Assembly (NCBI GenBank): GCA_018389105.1
Contig: JACATO010001038.1
Span: 210,970-274,969, forward strand
Direction of reading: 5' to 3'
Source: Nautilus pompilius
Taxonomy: Eukaryota > Mollusca > Cephalopoda > Nautilida > Nautilidae
Length of the DNA: 64,000 nt
Shown here: one piece after another, positions 24,960 to 38,254 of the stretch
Position numbering within the stretch: the first letter of the stretch is position 1
How the letters are laid out: each line of letters begins with the position of its first letter
Notes under the pieces: model-generated
What the model was told of the DNA's origin: nothing
The model's input: only the letters and a program-made list of their open reading frames with translations
Databases searched by the model: none
Translations under genes and position numbers: made by a program

Positions 24960-26260
24960 ATATGACTTCTGATCTTTTATGTTTTAAGAACTGGAAGAAC
25001 TTTTCCTTTAACTTAGAAACTCATGTTAGTTTTTGAGAATTTATTCACATCTTTTACATGTATAGAAATAACTATCCATGCATCAGCATCTTCATCAGTC
25101 AAAGTTGAAGCAATTTTTCTCCAAAAAAATCAATTCTGAATTGTGAAAACAAGCATGTTAAGTAGGTAATTGTTTACATAAACAAAATATTACTACAAAT
25201 ATCGAAATGGTTCCGACACGTTCAGAAATTGTTGGAAAACTAAGTCTTTCAGTAAGAACTGTAAGCAGATTTATTGAAAATATTAAGAAAAACCGGAATC
25301 ATTTCTTTTAGGAACAAAGGTGGATCAACACTAAAAACTGTCAACAAGGGAAGAACGAATTTGGCAAAGCTTCAAGAATGAGATAGGTTTGCCTCTTTGG
25401 AGATTAGCTAAATAATCGCAGGAAAGTATTGCCAAGAAGGTATCAAATAGATGTGCAAAACGTTATTTGGTTAGAATTTGCTTCAAGTCACACATCACAA
25501 CTAAAACCCAGGACGTTAATCCCATAGAAAGAAAAACGAAACTTCGGTTTTGTAAGAAATACCAAGGAGAAAATTAGAGCAAGGTGATAGTTGCAGATGA
25601 AAGTTTATTCAATAGTTTTGGTGATCGTTGTCTTTTAAGAGTCAGAATAAAATAAGGCGAAAAATTTTAATCAGACTGTGTTTCACAAACTAAGAACCAT
25701 CCAGAAGATTTCCACATCTGGGCCTGTTTCTCTGCTGAAGATAACGTCAAATTGGTAACCCTGCCAAAAGGATCATTAATAAACACAAATTGATATTTGA
25801 ATCTTTTGAAATCAGATTTTGTAGAAACTGCATCCCAATGGTACTTTTGGTTTTTACAAGATAAAGCGCCATGTAATAGAGTGAAACGGTTCCCTTTGTC
25901 GAAAAAAAAAATAGAATTTACTGGGGTTGAAACCTGGGCTGAGAATTCTGAGGATTTAAGTTCAACTGAGAACATATGGGCAGTGTTGAGTCAAAGTAGT
26001 GAAAAGAGTCATTTAAGGAATAGAAAAGAATTTTCAAAACACATTAAGGAGTCTTTGAAGATATTTGATCTTACAAGATATTGTTTGACGCAATGCCATA
26101 TGTGGAATGAAAGTAGTAATTTAAAACAACTGTTACTGGTCAAAATATTAACAAAGAAAAAACCAAGTCTTAATTTTAAACAGCTTTCAGTTGTTATACT
26201 CTTAGATGTGGGAAATGATTTTTCTTGGACATTTTTTATAACAATTATTGCATAAAACCA
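24960..26260 (+). mobile_element. Tc1-like transposase fossil, family 2 copy A
   Basis: Rightward Tc1/mariner transposase remnant. Near 25200-25300 the DNA-binding part reads TRSEIVGKLSLSVRTVSRFI. Around 25640-25990 the catalytic core can be followed through several frames. It includes a block ending HISTSGPVSLL-like sequence, NGTFGFYK plus DKAPC (second catalytic region, near 25850-25870), and ENIWAVL (third acidic block, near 25970-25985). The 152-codon open frame at 25797-26255 covers the C-terminal half. Multiple frameshifts disable it. The 5' leader and coding part match the sequence at 51.3-52.5 kb on the same strand. Confidence 0.82.
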
Positions 26261-26262
26261 AA

Positions 26263-29200
26263 ATGCCTTTGCAGAAGTCGAAAGCAGCCTTCATGTTAAA
26301 TATAAAATGCATATTAAACTTTTAAAAAATTACCGAGTGAACCTACTAACTGACTGGGGGACGGCTGTAATCTTGGTTCTGTTTCTGAGTGTAGTGTGAC
26401 CAAAATGGCGGCGATTAAGTGACCCTTTCTCATTTCAAGTTGGTTACTGCAGTGATGCGAAAGTTTACGACACATTGAAACAAGAATATCCACTATTTTG
26501 AAAATCCATTCATGTTGGATAAAGAAACAGGTTCAGTTAAAGGTAGAAATTCACTGGTAGGACCAGTCACCAGTAATGAGATAATCGTAGTTGTCGAAAA
26601 AGGCTTAAAAAAGTAAAAGAAAAAGGAACTCGACTTGCAGTCCCCTCCCCAAAATTAAAGCTGTTTATTTTCAACTGTTTTTCTATTGAAATTCAGTTAT
26701 TATAAGTCACGTCTCATTACTAACAGCTGTAAATTGTGTCTGGGGTCTCAGTAAGTAAGACTGAGTGTCGTGTCATTGAAGAAAGAGGATACGTCGAAGG
26801 TTTAAGGATTTTTCGTTGAATCACAGCATATGGCTTTGTGACAGAATTTCATTTTTTGTTCTATCAACTGTAGGTAAGCAGTTATCTAACATTAAAGCTG
26901 AAAGAACATTTCTCCGCAGTCACTTTAGCTATAGCCTTTCCCCTCGCTTATATGGGACGAAAACAACGAAGAAACAATGTTGGCTCTGTCACCGGTATTT
27001 TAAATTGCCAAAGTCCTGCGGTTGAAAATGATATGACTTTTCTTGTTTTTTTCCAACATATTGTTGAATCTTTAAAAATAGATATGATGGTACAAAGAGA
27101 CCAAAAGACACACATGAATATCGGGAACCATGTTCTACAAAAATACAGATCGGTTATTATACTTGTAAGAGTCAGATTAACGAAAAAAAACAAAAAACAA
27201 GTAGTGTTCGACACTGGCAAGAAGCTGCAACCGAGCCGGCTAAAAAGTTGGTCACTTAATAGCGGTCTGGACACTTATCAGCGAAGGGACTTCAGTTCGG
27301 TCCGAGTCGCTCCGCTTTAACGCATCAAAACTAGATATACTCACTTTAAAGGTCTACGGAAACACAATAGAGCAGTTATCACCGCAGAACTCCTTTTACC
27401 ATATCTGATGATGACACTAGAGAAACTTTTAGAAAATACGTTTTTTTTTTATTTTTTACTTGCCTTATCAATGATGATGAGAGACACCAGAATTAACGCT
27501 ATAATGAATATTATCCTATTTATTCGTTGCTAAAAATACATAATTTAGACAGCAGTTTGGCCCTTTTGTATTTTGAAAGCGAGGAAAGAACGAGGGAGCT
27601 CCGATTTTGGTAAATTTGTGTCTTTCTTGATCCTGGATAAGAAAGAAAATTGGCTTGCTCAAGAATAGAGATGAAATTTTTCTACGAACAACTGATTTAA
27701 ATTTATTGTTTTATGCTTTTAATTAAATGTACCTGGAATTTAAAAATTAAATTTAAAAAATGGAAAATATCTTGTAAACCGATCATTCCAAACCATGTGT
27801 CTGTTGTTTGCATTTAATCGACTGATCATATTTCGTATTAACTCCTTTGAGATGTGCGAGAAATCAAAATGTGATGTGCAGGCAAAGAGTTAATTTCGTT
27901 TCTACCACCCACGAATAATTACATTTTTTTCCAGTTCCAATGTCTGGTGGCAGAACCAAGAGAAGGAAAGACATGAGGCGACATCTGCTGGCTTCAGCGG
28001 TAACTTATCTGTTTTTTACTGCTGTTGTTGATTCTTGTTCCGTTTTGTCACTTTACTATGACGTTTTGGAATTGTAAACGATAAAGATCGAAGCTGCAGA
28101 TGTTGTGAAAACACATACAGAGAGACAGAACATGTATAACCGACAGGTTCCACGCCGTTATACTTTTCATCTTACATAGACGACAGCGACGATTCTCGGG
28201 GCAATTACGATTAGGGCAGCCGCACTTCATTGCTCGATAATTGAGTACCAAACCATTAAATTCGTTAAAACACCAAATGGCATTTTCTTCCAGCTCGAAT
28301 TAAAGCAACAAGATAATAATAATAATTTTTTAAAAAAATACAAATATATCTGAAGTAACAATTTCCAATGACGGCTCGTATCAGCTACAGTAACGACATC
28401 CACTAATGACTTCACGCCTTCTCTAGTTCATTCTTTTCTCCTTTCCACGACTGAACTGCATTTTGAAACCTGTCACTCATAAATTACCAAGGCTTGCTAT
28501 TTCTAAAGCCATTTTGTTATCCTTTAACTCCTATTAACCCTAACCCTCCCCACTTTCGAAATACTTGATACCGTCTCCGGCTTATATCTGACTTGACAGT
28601 CAAGAAAGAGCTGTTTGTTACAATGAACGCCGACTGGTGATCTACGAGAGCTTTAATCCGCCCACCCCATCCCTGGGTGCTTAAAGTATGTATGCTTCAA
28701 GTACCGGATTTATGTTAACTCGAAAACTCTGGTCGAAAGTATACTGCAAAGCCACTACGAAAACCCGTCTTTACGTGGTATTTTATACCACATTTACCAC
28801 TATCTTTCATAGTTAGTGTTGTGTAAATGCCACATCAACGCGTTCTCTTGGGTCAGTCTTTAAAGATGAATTTTTATTCGACCAGTGCAGCAAAGAAAGA
28901 ATAGAAATGTACAAGAACTCGGTAAGTGCTTCATCCTCTGGCCAGAAAAACGAAGGCTATTGATTTTACGTAGAATAAATTCCTCTTTACTTGTTCTCTT
29001 ACGGCTTCCATAAACACCTCTCCATAGTCGTTACGTCACGATTAAATGGCATTAAACATGACAGATACTAGAAGCTACGCAATAGTCTGTTAATGATTTT
29101 ATTTGTTTTCTTTACAGCAGAGTTTTTTTTATAATAATAATTCTACAGAACAAAAATATTGTTAATTAACTGTCCATAACATTTACTGTCTTTGATACTC

Positions 29201-29430
29201 ATTGTCATGCATATACTATGCTCAGGTTTCTCTCTTGGTTCTCTACGGTATTAATTGAAGATACATCTTTTTTGTGTGCAGTGATTGATGGGCACTGAAT
29301 ATTTATTTTTACTTGAATTCATTATTTAAAGTATAGAAAGCGGCTAAATGATCTTTCATTAATTATTAAAAAGAGAAAATGGTTCATAAATGTGGAGTAG
29401 TCACCCGAAACCACACGGAAGTTAGCACGT
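26263..29430. other. Non-coding stretch, no supportable gene
   Basis: Contains a perfect YY1-type site AAAATGGCGGC at 26402-26412 and a short telomere-like seed (TAACCCTAACCC) near 28534-28546. The open frames at 26948-27320 lie on both strands and have no domain. A short Cys-rich leftward frame at 28048-28251 could not be linked to any family. Confidence 0.35.
26402..26412 (+). promoter_or_regulatory. YY1 consensus site
   Basis: AAAATGGCGGC matches the YY1 consensus exactly. No gene start is visible directly downstream. Confidence 0.4.
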
Positions 29431-29439
29431 AAACTTCTG

Positions 29440-30420
29440 GAAAGCCAAATGGCGAGAAGACGACTTTCGTTCGCGAAGCTGAAAGCGATATGTGGAGAAA
29501 ATCCGCCATTAGCGTTAAAAGTCTGAGATTACACAGAACGTGTCAGCGGTATATCAGGACCTGTATCATGCCTGATGTTCTCAACACAATAGAGACATAA
29601 AATAAATGAGAAAACAGTTTGATATGCAATTTTGGGAAAGTGCTCGCGGGACCGCTCAAGCGCCATCTATGAATTAGCCAGTGACGACGGTTGCGCGGTT
29701 CGATATATGAGCCAACATTGGAAGACCGGTCGACTATGATCAGATATCGTCTTTCTTGCGGTCAAAACGGAATAGAGGAATCTGGCACGAACAAGGAGCA
29801 GATATGGACGGAGGGAAGCACATCCACTTCATCTTCCCCTAACGCCATGCTGCATTAGTTAACCAGAAACGTCTCCGTTCTCTCCCTAGAAGGCATTAAG
29901 GGCGGATATTTCTGAGAGAGGTCGGGCCGTCAGTGAAGTCAGTCCCGGTGTGTGACAGACCAAACAGTTTCTGAGGGCGAAAAGTCCTATTACTGCCAAA
30001 ATGGCATCTGTCTTAAAAATGGCAGTTACCTCAGCCGTTTTGACTGCAACCTAACTCTGCATGGAAGCAGAATTCAGAAACCAAGAGCAAGCAGCCTGAT
30101 GTTATCGGTATAACCGTACCTGAAACGAGAGAAATTCCCTGTTTTTATTCATTTCGCAGCAGCACAATTTCCGCAGCCAACTGCGGCCAGCTCATTCGCT
30201 TCTGCGTTCCAGTTGGTCCAGCTTCGAGCCGTCGCTATGGGAACGACCGGCGGATGAGCGACGAACTGCACCGGGCGCGTGTCTTGTCGAGCATGCGCAG
30301 TAGAGAACTTCCCAGTCGCCTTATTTGCGCCTTTCCGGAGAACCGAAACGAAGACTTCAGTCCGTCACGCGCGAGCAATTTGCCTAAGAAAACCGCTTAG
30401 AATTTTGATTCATAAGACAA
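29440..30420. promoter_or_regulatory. CpG-rich islet with NRF1-like site, candidate promoter
   Basis: A block of raised GC and many CpG steps, peaking at 30170-30380. It contains GCATGCGCAG at 30291-30300, an NRF1-type element, and two AAAATGGC motifs near 29998-30025. These are features of housekeeping-type TATA-less promoters. A 75-codon open frame starts at 30279 but has no domain and runs into an A-rich tract. Direction of transcription cannot be told. Confidence 0.4.
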
Positions 30421-30429
30421 AAAAAAAAC

Positions 30430-33400
30430 AAAAGAAATGCGAATCACTGTTTCTCCGAGTTTTCTTTTGTTTTCGTTTCACTTGTGATTCTGTCAGATTA
30501 AAGTAACCGAGTCGGGTTCATTGTTATCCTTCAGCTGATGTGCGGACCTAAACTAAGCAAACTGCAGAACAAAGGGAGAGAACTAAAAGCGATTTTGAAA
30601 ACTCGAGAAGCGTTGAGAGTCCAAAAGTTTTGTTTTCGTTACTAAACCCTCCACCCCCCCAGCAGTTAGTCCCCCCCCACCCTGGCGAAATTCTCAGGTG
30701 CGCGTCCTCGCCTTCATAAATAGCTGAATTCATCACCAAAACCCGGCCGGTAACGTTAACTTTGCTGGGTTCGAAGTAGATCTCCAAAGAGCGGGTCCTC
30801 GGCGCTGAAACGTAAATTTAAAACATTTTTTGGTTTGGTTTGGTACAGGGAATTTCCTCGATCTAAGCGGCGTTGGAGACTCTGACGGTCGGGAAGTTAC
30901 GCGCAGCTATCCAGTCATTCTGTCGTTTAACTCAACTCGAAGACTAAGTGTCTCGGTGAACTAACCTCGAGCGGAATTCTGAAGCCTAACTCTAACCCCA
31001 ACCCTGCCTCTGCCACCTTTAATGAATGAAGGGGTGTCACAGCGACCCTACAAGGCGTAAGTGACGAGAAAATAAAACGTATTAGCTGGGATTATTAAAA
31101 AAAAACACATGTAAAGCGTCAGCACGGTGCACTGGTATCAGGGATGTTGGAAAATTAGTGGATAACGAAGGAGTAATTTAGTAAAAGATCCTCAGCTCTT
31201 CAGGAGTATTTAAAAACGCCCTCAATTTAGGCGTATTAATTCTATCACTGAAGCACCACTCAAGATTAGGGGAAAACCTTAAAGGTGAATATTATATATA
31301 TGTGGACTGTTACGTCGGTCTCTTTGACCAATTCTAGACGTCTGCATTAGACTGAAATGTCAACTTTAATGTGTCTACATTGAGTGGAATAATGAAAAAG
31401 GAATAGGTAATCTTTGTATGGCATTTATATGAAATCTGCTGTTTTTTTAAATTCGTTATTATATGATCGTTGGGTTTACTATGTCATAGTAAAATAAACC
31501 CGAGAGACAATTTCCAAGTCAGGATATGGTCGTTTGCCAGTTTTTAAGTCAATGAAGATGATGCACAGGTTTTTCTTGGAATACTCAGGGACTGTCAAGA
31601 AATTCAAAACCCCTGTTTGTTTTTTTTACCGACACGTATTATGGCTGATTGACGAAACCGGGCTGAAGTATCACCAAGAAAGCAGCTGATGGTCAAGTTT
31701 CTCGAAGTATTGCCAATTCTGGCGGCTCTGCTTGCGTGCCAATGACACCAGTCTCGGAACAGCGAGCAATCGGTTTCTTTCAATGACACCGACGCGTTCT
31801 CGAGGTGGATCACGGCGGTGTGACTTCCTGTCTTGGAGCGGCCATCTGAAAGTGAGGAGAATCTCGATCGAACGAGATTTATGGTGCCTTTCACCGTCCT
31901 CCTCCGAGACACGCATGCTGCTGATCGCTATCGTAGTGCGTATATTGGAGCGAGTCTGACATAAAGGTCGGACTGTCCGGTGACGACAGCATCGTAGACA
32001 TCGATCGACGCAGCTTGCAAATCAACGAAAGCCAAAACATGATCAGAACGTGAAAGGGAGAAATCATTAATTAGCTGAATTACTGGGTAGCTCTTTCGAC
32101 GATTCCAGCTTTTTATTTCTCCCATTTTTGTACATTTTGCAGCAAACTAACAACTTTCACATGTGTCGATAAATTTTCTAAATCGATCTAAGATCTAATG
32201 AGAAGTAGCTAAGAACGATTCCAGAAAAAATTCACTTTTTACGTCATGACAGTTTTATGTCTTCTGATTTTTTTTGAAAATGTTATTTAAAAATATTTAT
32301 GCCATATACATAAACGCAAATTCTAAGTGGAATTGTTAGCAGTGTGAAAATCGTCACCACAAAAGCTAGTGACATTTAAAAAATATGACAGTTTAATACG
32401 TTGCTAAGGCAACTGAATCAATGGAGGATATGCGTGGTGTGAAATCGGTGATTTGTGGATAATTGTTCGATGTGATTAAAAAACACCTTTTAAATGTAAA
32501 ATTTGTCAATTTTTGCTAATATTCATTCATTTAAAATAGAATCAACTAATTATATTCCGGTTGAGACGTTCCTTTCTCATGTAGCGTTATTTCTGCTAAT
32601 GTAAATAATTAATTAAGGGAGACTGCGGATAGTTGTAACAGAAGTAGGCTAATATATAAGTGACGTTATATACTTTAAACTTCGATCATGGTCACACCTC
32701 TGTCAGTTGTCTTTGGATCTCGAGAGTCAGTGAAGGGTTGGCGTGTAATACCAAATACCCCATACGGTTTCCTCTTGAATATAACCAGCTTTATGTTGGC
32801 CAATAACAAATATCCATATTTTATTTATAATTTTATTTCCGCCCCCATTTATGCATGTTAAAAAAACAGTATCAGCAACCATAAAAAGGCCCGTTAGCTT
32901 TTACACAAAAGGTTAGTGTGAGATAAAAATTAATGGTAATATGAAGCTATATCAAATAAGCACGAAGCCATCATTGGTACAAACATTCAGACAAAAACCA
33001 TTCTGGGCCCACCTTAATCATGCAGAAATATTGTCGTGATAAAAACGTCAAGATTAATGACTTTTGATAGATGGCTCATCGCATTTTTTACGTTAGTTTC
33101 CTTTGATGTACAATGCATTGCAATTAACTTTCTGTCGTGCGGATTCGACCAACTTATGTTGTAGAACGTCAACAATAACCAATTGCCATAATCATTCTAT
33201 CGATCACTATAATTAGGCAAAGTTTCAGTTTTGAGAATTATGTAACTCTTTATTTGAAAAGACCCGCTTAAGTTGATCACACCTGCACAAACAAACAAAA
33301 CAACATTCTGTTTAATGTCTACAAGGTTCAACTCTAATAATGTAAACCTTATATAAATATTTAAAGTTTAGTATCTTAATGGATGTTAACATTAAGTAGC

Positions 33401-34065
33401 CACTTCTTGAAAAATAAAGTTTACTTAGATTTGCAGTAATACGTTATTAGAATGTGTGAGCAATGTCAGACACACTACTGTGATTAAGCATTATGCCTAC
33501 TGATGAAATGCTACAGACAGGTAAAATTGGTACCGTTTGGGTTATCGCCTCATGCCTTTCACGGAGGAGCTGTACTGTTGGACAGCCAGTTTGTTAGTAA
33601 ATATAAGTTTAAAGCTTCATCAGTGTTTTTGTTCATGAAGCATACAGATGACTGGTTTACTTTGTTTGATTTTGGAAATCGATGTTTCATTACAAAATTG
33701 ATCAGTCATTTCATGTTACATGCAGAAAGTTTAAAAAAAACAACAACAAAGAAATAAAAGAAAAGCTTTCAGTAGTTAAATATCCATTAACAGAAAACAC
33801 CAGACGAATCAACTCTGTCGGCAACGACTTTGATTTGCAAATGATTAAGCCCTCTACTTAGGAAAGATAACTAAAATTATCTCGCCTTTACGTCCAACAT
33901 TTTTAAAGCCTTGCATAACTTCCAATTATACCAAAAAGGCGACTTTTTTGCTATTCTATTATACGCAAGTTGACTGATGGAAAAAGGGTTAGTTTAACAA
34001 ACGTGAAAATCACATTTTCTTCTAAATCCTTTGTGAAGTATAGTATTTGCGTAATTTTATCATTT
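30430..34065. other. Mixed non-coding stretch with a second GC-rich patch
   Basis: Contains C-runs near 30650-30680, a telomere-like seed (TAACTCTAACCCCAACCC) near 30989-31006, and a CpG-rich patch at 31640-32010. That patch is open in three frames on both strands, with no domain recognised. The remainder to 34065 is AT-rich and unremarkable. The frame at 33503-33757 ends in (AAC)n and was not identified. Confidence 0.35.
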
Positions 34066-34070
34066 TTAGT

Positions 34071-34127
<57 letters not shown>

Positions 34128-34138
34128 ACACACACACA
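34071..34138. repeat. (CA)n microsatellite
   Basis: About 34 AC units with one CC interruption near 34127. Confidence 0.98.
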
Positions 34139-34599
34139 TTGTTGTATAATACGAGTTTTTTTTAAAGAAAATTTACCCTTTAAAAATTGGGCGCGTATTA
34201 TACAAGATATCAAACGTCGCAAAATTTTCTTCCAGACCGCTGGGGCCATCGGCGGTGACAGATGAGCGAGCGATAATACATACGTACGTATACAATAAGA
34301 AAATCCCACGGGGCATTTTGACTGAATATCAATAAAAGATGGTTGTTCGTGTCTTGTTTTGTGTCTTGGGACATATGAGTAATGAACGTCAGTGGGATGA
34401 GTATCATTGATATTGGCAATGATATGGGTAGAAACATAACAAGGAGTTCATACTGAAACTCCGTGTAAAATTTTACCACAAAAACAAAAAATGCAAGTAA
34501 TAATTTTTAACAGTTTTATTTAAATTCGGTGAAATCGTTAAATATAATACAGGATAAGTGAATGCACTGATATGATGTACATCTAGATTAAAACCCATC

Positions 34600-35224
34600 A
34601 AACTCATCCCTGCTGTCTTCTTCCCTTCACTGTGAGAACTGTTCATCGGTCATGGTAGCAACTGTGCCGTATTAGATATCGTTGTCGTGGCCGTCTGATG
34701 CTTCTACTACTGCCTCGTCATCCGTCAGTTCAGACCACACGATGTCATCTGCGGTTCCGTCCATGGCATCGGGGAGGCATACCTGAGGAAGCCCTTCTTG
34801 ATGGTTTTAGGGTCAACTTCTTCCCTCTGTTCCAAGTGGCAATGGTTGGCGCATACAACCAGTGAGGGTGAGGTGAAGGTGTGCTTGCCCTCCATCATCC
34901 ATATACGAGTATCGCTGGACCCCACGCTTGACCGGACGTTTGCAAGCTATGTCCGTGACCTGAAGCATGGATGTCATACTTCCGTGGATGATGGCAAGGT
35001 CTGTGCTAGTCTTCTTCAGGGCTGTGCGGACTCCATGCGATGGCATCTGAACACGTCCAGCGACGAGCTTGCGGTCAGCATACCCTGACTGCCCCACACG
35101 GCGGTTTTGCCCGTTGAACATGGTAATGTGGGGGTCGCTTTGCGCACCTGTAAAATATGGTAAGAATTTACTGATCAAAATGTTTGTAGCACGATACAAC
35201 ATATGACAGATCTCAGAACCCATT
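34600..35224 (-). mobile_element. Pogo/Tigger-type transposase 3' fragment
   Basis: Leftward remnant of the DDE_1 catalytic domain of a pogo-family transposase. Near 35000-34930 it encodes TDLAIIHGSMTSMLQVTD, the strongly conserved stretch before the last catalytic region. The next part is frame-shifted into MMEGKHTFTSPS (near 34900-34870) and then DPKTIKKGFLRYASPM (near 34810-34760), which match the C-terminal end of such proteins. The N-terminal CENP-B-type DNA-binding domains and the first catalytic Asp block were not found to the right of 35224, so this is a 5'-truncated, frameshifted copy. Pogo transposases cut and paste at TA targets. Confidence 0.8.
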
Positions 35225-35229
35225 AAAGG

Positions 35230-35570
35230 ATTCCTGCTTCTTTTTGCAAGGACATTTTTAATGGTAAAATATTAAAATTTAAGCTCATTTACTATGCAGA
35301 TTATGCAGTACCATCTTGCGTGCAAACATTAATTCTGAATGCATCAATTAACGTGAGACATCTCTTAACGTGTGGAAAGACAATGAAGCCGTATCTTTAC
35401 CGTTTTCTTAATGACTTCCATAAAGAACCACATGATCCGACATCTACGCGACATTAATTATGAAAGTTAAGCAAAGGCTAAACATAAGAAATACGGAGTA
35501 ATCTCAATGTTACATTTTTAAGAGGACATTGCGGCCACCAACTATATATAAAAGCAAATTTTCATTCTGA
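35230..35570. other. Non-coding stretch
   Basis: Nothing was recognised. It may include the eroded front half of the pogo-type element. Confidence 0.35.
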
Positions 35571-35575
35571 AATAT

Positions 35576-35610
35576 ACACACACATATATATATATATATG
35601 TGTGTGTGCG
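35576..35610. repeat. Palindromic (CA)(TA)(TG) microsatellite
   Basis: The run ACACACACA, then (TA)n, then TGTGTGTGTG is self-complementary and could form a long hairpin or cruciform. Confidence 0.9.
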
Positions 35611-35611
35611 T

Positions 35612-36595
35612 GGTGATTTCATATATATAAAGGTAATTATAGTAGAAAACACTGCGAGAAAAGGCCTGAGAGAAAAGAAAAACTTTGGTGCTATTTTCCA
35701 GCGGCCATATTTATCTTTCTTTGCATATTACCGTGATATATATATATATAAATTAAGTTACAAAAGAGATGAAATATGTGTCTCGTTAACGCTTCTAATG
35801 ATTCTTTTTTTTAAGCCTTTTTTGACAGTTTTTTTAGATAGATTCAAATGCTTCCAACCACTGTTTTGTTTTTGTTATCATGTGAGGCGTGAATTGCCAT
35901 TTTCAAAAACGGAAGAATGGTGTAAAAGAGAAATTAACGCGTAATTGAGATTTATGTCGACTTTTACTCCACTGGTTTTTTTAATTTTTTTATTGTTTTG
36001 CTGAACTCTCTGTGCGAAGATCACTCGGATGTCTCGTGATAATTTGGAAAACGTCATGTTGGAATCTATCCAAAAGTACTGAGCAGCGACTTTTCATATT
36101 ATAAACGCACTACAACAAAATGAAGAAAAACTGACTGTTTACATAACTGATATTGTTTCTACACTAAAGCACACAATTAAATAAATACACTTTTTTACAA
36201 TTTAGAAGCTTATTTATCACTGGCTTCCATTGCTAATACAGTAAGACAGAAAGCAAAAGCCAAATATGGTCTGCTATGTGACTAGAATTCAAGTTTGTTT
36301 CCCGAAAAGTTTTAGAGACTTAAGTCCGTGATATCGCCTGCCACTCTGGACGGAAAATTATTCTCTCTGTATTGTATTGGATACACCTGAAAACATCGGG
36401 GACCAGCATTTCCAAAAGACTGATTAATCACGAGTAGATTCGCTGCTGTATTTATTCAGTTGATTGCTAATGGGTTCCACATAAGCCCTCTCCACAATCT
36501 CTACTGATATCAAAGAAAATAAGTGTCCCGTGAAGTCTGTCTTGAGATCATTATATAAACAAATAATATAATAACTAATAATTATGCATTTTTAA
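35612..36595. other. AT-rich non-coding stretch
   Basis: Contains a (TA)8 run at 35735-35750. No gene was recognised. Confidence 0.4.
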
Positions 36596-36597
36596 AA

Positions 36598-36598
<1 letters not shown>

Positions 36599-36666
<68 letters not shown>

Positions 36667-36680
36667 TATTATTATTATTA

Positions 36681-36745
<65 letters not shown>
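36599..36745. repeat. (TTA)n microsatellite
   Basis: About 49 TTA units with two phase slips near 36665 and 36681. It is among the longest simple repeats in the window. Confidence 0.98.
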
Positions 36746-36746
<1 letters not shown>

Positions 36747-37089
36747 ATTTTGTTATAGAAAGTCAACACTAAGCGAGAAATCATTTTTTCCCATGGTCTT
36801 CAACTGATATAATAAAGACCATCTGACCCTGGTATTTTACACGAAATTTAATATTTTTCGTATTAAACGCCCTGTAAAGGTCGTGCAAACATGATCTTTT
36901 GTTTCCATAGATTAGTCATCATGAATTAAGGATGAGTTAGTTACCTTATCTAACGATTAACGTTACGAACTCAAACGCTAATCTTAACATGGTATTTTAA
37001 TTCCACGTAAAGTCGATATTCTGATTCTTAATGGCAGTTATTCAACAGAAATTTAAAAACAAAAAAACAAGCTACGCTTCATTTAGTGA

Positions 37090-38252
37090 CGTTTCGATTT
37101 CTTCCGCCATCTTTGCACTATGTCACGTGATAACAACGGCTATGAACTAAGTCAGAGGTCGAGACACCGGTAGAGTGGAAAGGTGACATACTAAAACAAG
37201 AGAGGGAGAAGTGATCGGTCTTCTCGAACCCAACGATCAGAATTGAGTGAACTTCTAAAATTCCGTCATATTATGCGTCTTTATTCGATAAACCTGTTGA
37301 AGAGATCAGCTCCGGCTGCGAGCAAATAGGTCTGCGGTTGAACCGACTGTGCGAAGGGGACGACTACGGTTGTCCTTTTCTTCTTTAATTGTTTTGCCTT
37401 TGTCAGATCGGGGCCTGACCACCAGAAACGGTCACGGGGCTGGCCGGCTTTGGGGGGTCATTAACGAATAACAGCGGGAGACGGGCAGGAGAAAAGAGGG
37501 CGGGGTCACCCTGACACCTGCGATAAAATCAAATGGCTCACATTTAGGAAAAACAACAATTAAAGTCTAAACGAAGATCAGGAAAAACTAGAAATGAATG
37601 TTGTGGTCTCTGACGAAAGAACCGGGTGGTAGTGTTTCAGGCTGGCAGCTCGAAACGAGATAGTTGCGCGGACACACACACACACATATATATATATATA
37701 TTCGGGCGTGCCATTGCGAGTTAACGAAAGTCGCCGTACCCCCGCCGCCGACTGCTGGAGAAGTGTGGAGCGGAGGAAAGCACGATCTGAGTCACGTGGC
37801 CGTTTTGTGTGTGTGTAGATGGATTCGGTCGACTGTGTTTGGACGGTGAGAGTGAGGATCTCTGTTGTTTTTGAAGAATACAGCGTCATCGATATGCATT
37901 ACAAGCACCGGCATCGATCGGTCGCTCGGTTTTCCTGCCTCCTCCCTTTTACCTTGCAGTTGCCGGCGTGCACTGCCAGACCTCGTATCGATCCGCCTTC
38001 AAAAGAAACGAACGACAGCCAACGCGCACCGTCAAGCCTGCCACTAGATTCCGACGGGAATGGAGCAGCGACACCCGCGGCACATCCAAGGACGGCCACC
38101 ACTCCTCTGGACACGAGCCCGCTGCGAGCGCCACTAGCGCACGACGGACCGCGTGGTCCACCCCAGACCGACCAACAGGTGGTTGCGCAACACGCCCTCT
38201 TGATCAGTCGGGGAATTATCGTTAGAACCCTGAGGACAACGAGACCATCAAG
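37090..38252 (+). promoter_or_regulatory. CpG-rich island ending at a splice donor; candidate promoter and 5' exon
   Basis: The strongest CpG-rich block in the window. Its left edge has a reverse YY1 site (CCGCCATCTTT, 37104-37114). A GC box, GGGCGGGG, lies near 37498-37505, followed by a (CA)(TA) repeat. Between 37700 and 38250 CpG is frequent, and a 194-codon open frame starts at 37819 and runs to 38403. Its Pro/Thr/Ala-rich product has no recognisable domain, and a second frame is also open there, as expected from composition alone. At 38249-38258 the sequence CAAGTAAGTA is a good splice donor, after which composition drops to AT-rich. I infer a first exon, perhaps 5' UTR, of a rightward gene. 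The protein is not claimed. Confidence 0.4.
37672..37700. repeat. (CA)n(TA)n compound microsatellite
   Basis: Seven CA units pass directly into about eight TA units. Confidence 0.95.
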
Positions 38253-38254
38253 TA

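Noticed and set aside
28048-28251. Cys-rich leftward frame (CGCPNRNCPENRRCRLC) suggesting a small secreted or zinc-binding peptide
   Set aside because: No signal peptide precedes it, the Cys cluster is short and does not match a known spacing, and the rest has ordinary AT-driven composition.
33951-34309. Open frames rich in Cys-Val and Thr-His on both strands
   Set aside because: They are translations of the (CA)n microsatellite.
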